Positions 62,829 through 64,000 of a stretch of DNA of 64,000 bases are shown in pieces. The first letter of the stretch is position 1; each line of letters opens with the position of its first letter. The translations under genes and the position numbers were made by a program. The notes beneath the pieces were generated by a model that was not told where the DNA came from, made no database searches, and saw only the letters and a program-made list of their open reading frames with translations. Source of the stretch: Heliobacterium mobile (lineage in GTDB: Bacteria > Bacillota > Desulfitobacteriia > Heliobacteriales > Heliobacteriaceae); the NCBI RefSeq assembly GCF_009720735.1, contig NZ_WNKU01000007.1:1-64000 (forward strand), given 5' to 3'.

Positions 62829-63563
62829 GTGGCGACAGGAATCTTCATCACCGGTACTGATACAGGTGTCGGCAAAACGGTAGTAACGGCAGCGTTGACG
62901 AAGGTCTTCAACGATGGAGGCATATCGACGGTGCCCTGTAAACCGATTCAAACAGGGGCAGCGAAAGTCAAGGGAGATTGGTATCGGGAAGATGTAGCCG
63001 TCTACAGACAATTTGTCTCCCTTCCATGGACCGATGCCGAATTATGTCCCCTTTGCTACGAGCATCCTCTCGCACCGGCCCAGGCTGCTGAACTCGAGGA
63101 GCGGCCTGTCGATCTGGCAGAAGTTCATCGAGCATACCGGCAATTGGCTAAAAGGCACCCCTTAGTGTTGGTGGAAGGCGCTGGTGGCTTAGCCGTCCCT
63201 GTCTCTGGACCCGAGTTTACCATGGCTGATTTGGCCCTCCAGTTGCAGATTCCGGCGATCATCGTGGCTCGAGCGGGGTCGGGAACGATCAATCATACCG
63301 TACTGACCGTTCGCTATGCTCAGGAAAAAGGTTTGCCTGTTCTCGGCATCATCTTCAATGAAGTATCGGAAACTCCCTCCCTAGCGGAGGCGACAAGCCC
63401 GGCCGTGATTGCCCGTATGACCGGCTTGCCCATCTTGGCCTGCCTGAGGCGCATCGATGGTTCAATAGAACTTGCAGAGAACAGGGAATCCCTTTGCCGT
63501 GAGTTGGCTGAGCAAATGAACCTTTTAAAGTTGATGAAGGAAGCAAAACAGTGGCAAAGGTAA
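62829..63563 (+). CDS. bioD: Dethiobiotin synthetase
   Basis: This 244-residue protein starts at GTG 62829, 7 bases after GGGGAGA; earlier in-frame codons overlap bioY. P-loop GTDTGVGKT is near 9-17, KPIQTGA near 40, and LVEGAGGLAVPVSG near 120 matches the family active site. It forms the ureido ring of dethiobiotin from diaminononanoate, CO2 and ATP. bioA and bioF are not in the window, so the pathway is split across loci. Confidence 0.95.
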   Translation: MATGIFITGTDTGVGKTVVTAALTKVFNDGGISTVPCKPIQTGAAKVKGDWYREDVAVYRQFVSLPWTDAELCPLCYEHPLAPAQAAELEERPVDLAEVHRAYRQLAKRHPLVLVEGAGGLAVPVSGPEFTMADLALQLQIPAIIVARAGSGTINHTVLTVRYAQEKGLPVLGIIFNEVSETPSLAEATSPAVIARMTGLPILACLRRIDGSIELAENRESLCRELAEQMNLLKLMKEAKQWQR

Positions 63564-63670
63564 CAACTGTTTGCATACAACTTTCAGAGCATTACGATGA
63601 CTAGCGGGCAATGTACGATAAAGGAAGTTCCCGTCCTGAAGAAATCGATACAGACTCTAGGTAGGAAACT

Positions 63671-63711
63671 AAAAAAAGGCCGACCCCGTTCTTTTGGGGG
63701 TCGGCCCTTTA
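63671..63711. terminator. Bidirectional terminator
   Basis: AAGGCCGACCCC pairs with GGGGTCGGCCCTT with A- and T-runs on both sides, separating bioD from the convergent MCP gene. Confidence 0.9.
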
Positions 63712-63731
63712 AGTTACCTGGCAAATCAATG

Positions 63732-64000
63732 TTACATATGCACTTTTGATTGCAGCGATTCGGTAAGAATCCGTAGATTTGAAAAATCCTTTTCCAACTC
63801 AGTGATTTTGTTGAAAATAACTCCCATAAAGTCGGAGTGCTTTTCAATAATGCCGCCTGTTTGGTTTACGCCTGTCTCTATCTCCTGCATCCCTTGACGA
63901 ATGCTCTTTAATATCAACTCAATCTTCCGGGCCGATTCCACGCTGACCCCGGCGAGTTTTCGCACTTCCTCGGCGACGACAGAAAAGCCGCGGCCATGCT
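63732..64000 (-). CDS. Methyl-accepting chemotaxis protein-type signalling protein (partial)
   Basis: Only the C-terminal 89 codons are in the window; the frame remains open to base 64000. The first visible residues HGRGFSVVAEEVRKLAGVSV match the descending half of the MCP hairpin just past the tip ([13 protein letters not shown]). The tail is helical and ends without a CheR/CheB pentapeptide. The sensor part lies outside the window. Confidence 0.85.
   Translation of the reverse strand, partial: HGRGFSVVAEEVRKLAGVSVESARKIELILKSIRQGMQEIETGVNQTGGIIEKHSDFMGVIFNKITELEKDFSNLRILTESLQSKVHM

Overview
The window looks like a chromosome segment of an anaerobic, endospore-forming member of the Bacillota (Clostridia; a Peptococcaceae or heliobacterial type would fit). 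The evidence is moderate GC, strong GGAGG-type ribosome sites with frequent GTG/TTG starts, many Rho-independent terminators, a SpoVR homologue, a nickel CO dehydrogenase cluster, a short hybrid-cluster protein, an S-box riboswitch and BirA-type biotin operators. No photosynthesis, ribosomal or tRNA genes are present, so the genus assignment is inference only.

Layout. 1-9.6 kb: a cyclase-domain remnant, a CBS-pair protein, an HD-GYP phosphodiesterase, a polar amino-acid ABC transporter (ATPase, binding protein, two permeases), an Mrp-like ATPase, a free-standing structured RNA unit (about 6199-6350), a PleD-like diguanylate cyclase and spoVR. 9.6-14.1 kb: a gas/redox locus. A stand-alone H-NOX haem sensor is divergent from an FAD/NAD oxidoreductase - cooS - cooF cluster; the oxidoreductase reading frame is interrupted at a dnaX-like -1 frameshift site. 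14.3-24.3 kb: orphan small genes, a lone binding protein, a second HD-GYP protein, a giant CheB-CheR-PAS-histidine kinase-receiver fusion and an acyl-CoA synthetase. 24.4-33.6 kb: hcp behind a CRP/FNR-type (HcpR-like) operator, a Dps-like protein, an FAD oxidoreductase with an FCD-family regulator, two tandem DUF445 membrane proteins and prfC.

33.8-44.3 kb is one uninterrupted chemosensory operon: an RsbW-like kinase, a STAS protein, a CheA with a second CheW-like domain and a receiver, CheW, an MCP, CheB, CheR, two CheY and three CheX-type phosphatases. 44.5-49.1 kb holds cstA with a LytS/LytR-type two-component pair, a layout like the BtsSR pyruvate system. 49.2-63.6 kb mixes biotin and sulfur metabolism: bioB and bioY-bioD, each set behind a BirA box, flank uppP, two cysK genes, an S-box-controlled pair of Cys/Met PLP enzymes, two YezD-like proteins, an O-acetylhomoserine sulfhydrylase, a LarE-like sulfur transferase, APS kinase and an AprB-like ferredoxin, followed by a Ca2+/H+ exchanger and Hsp20. 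The window ends inside an MCP-type signalling protein on the minus strand.

How the genes fit together: c-di-GMP turnover (one cyclase with an I-site and two HD-GYP proteins) and two chemosensory modules dominate the signalling content. CO, NO and redox handling (H-NOX, CooS/CooF/oxidoreductase, Hcp, Dps) cluster in the first half, and sulfur amino-acid plus biotin synthesis in the second. The least explained items are the frameshifted oxidoreductase gene next to cooS, the autonomous ~150-nt RNA at 6.2 kb, and the combination of RsbW/STAS with three CheX proteins in one chemosensory operon.
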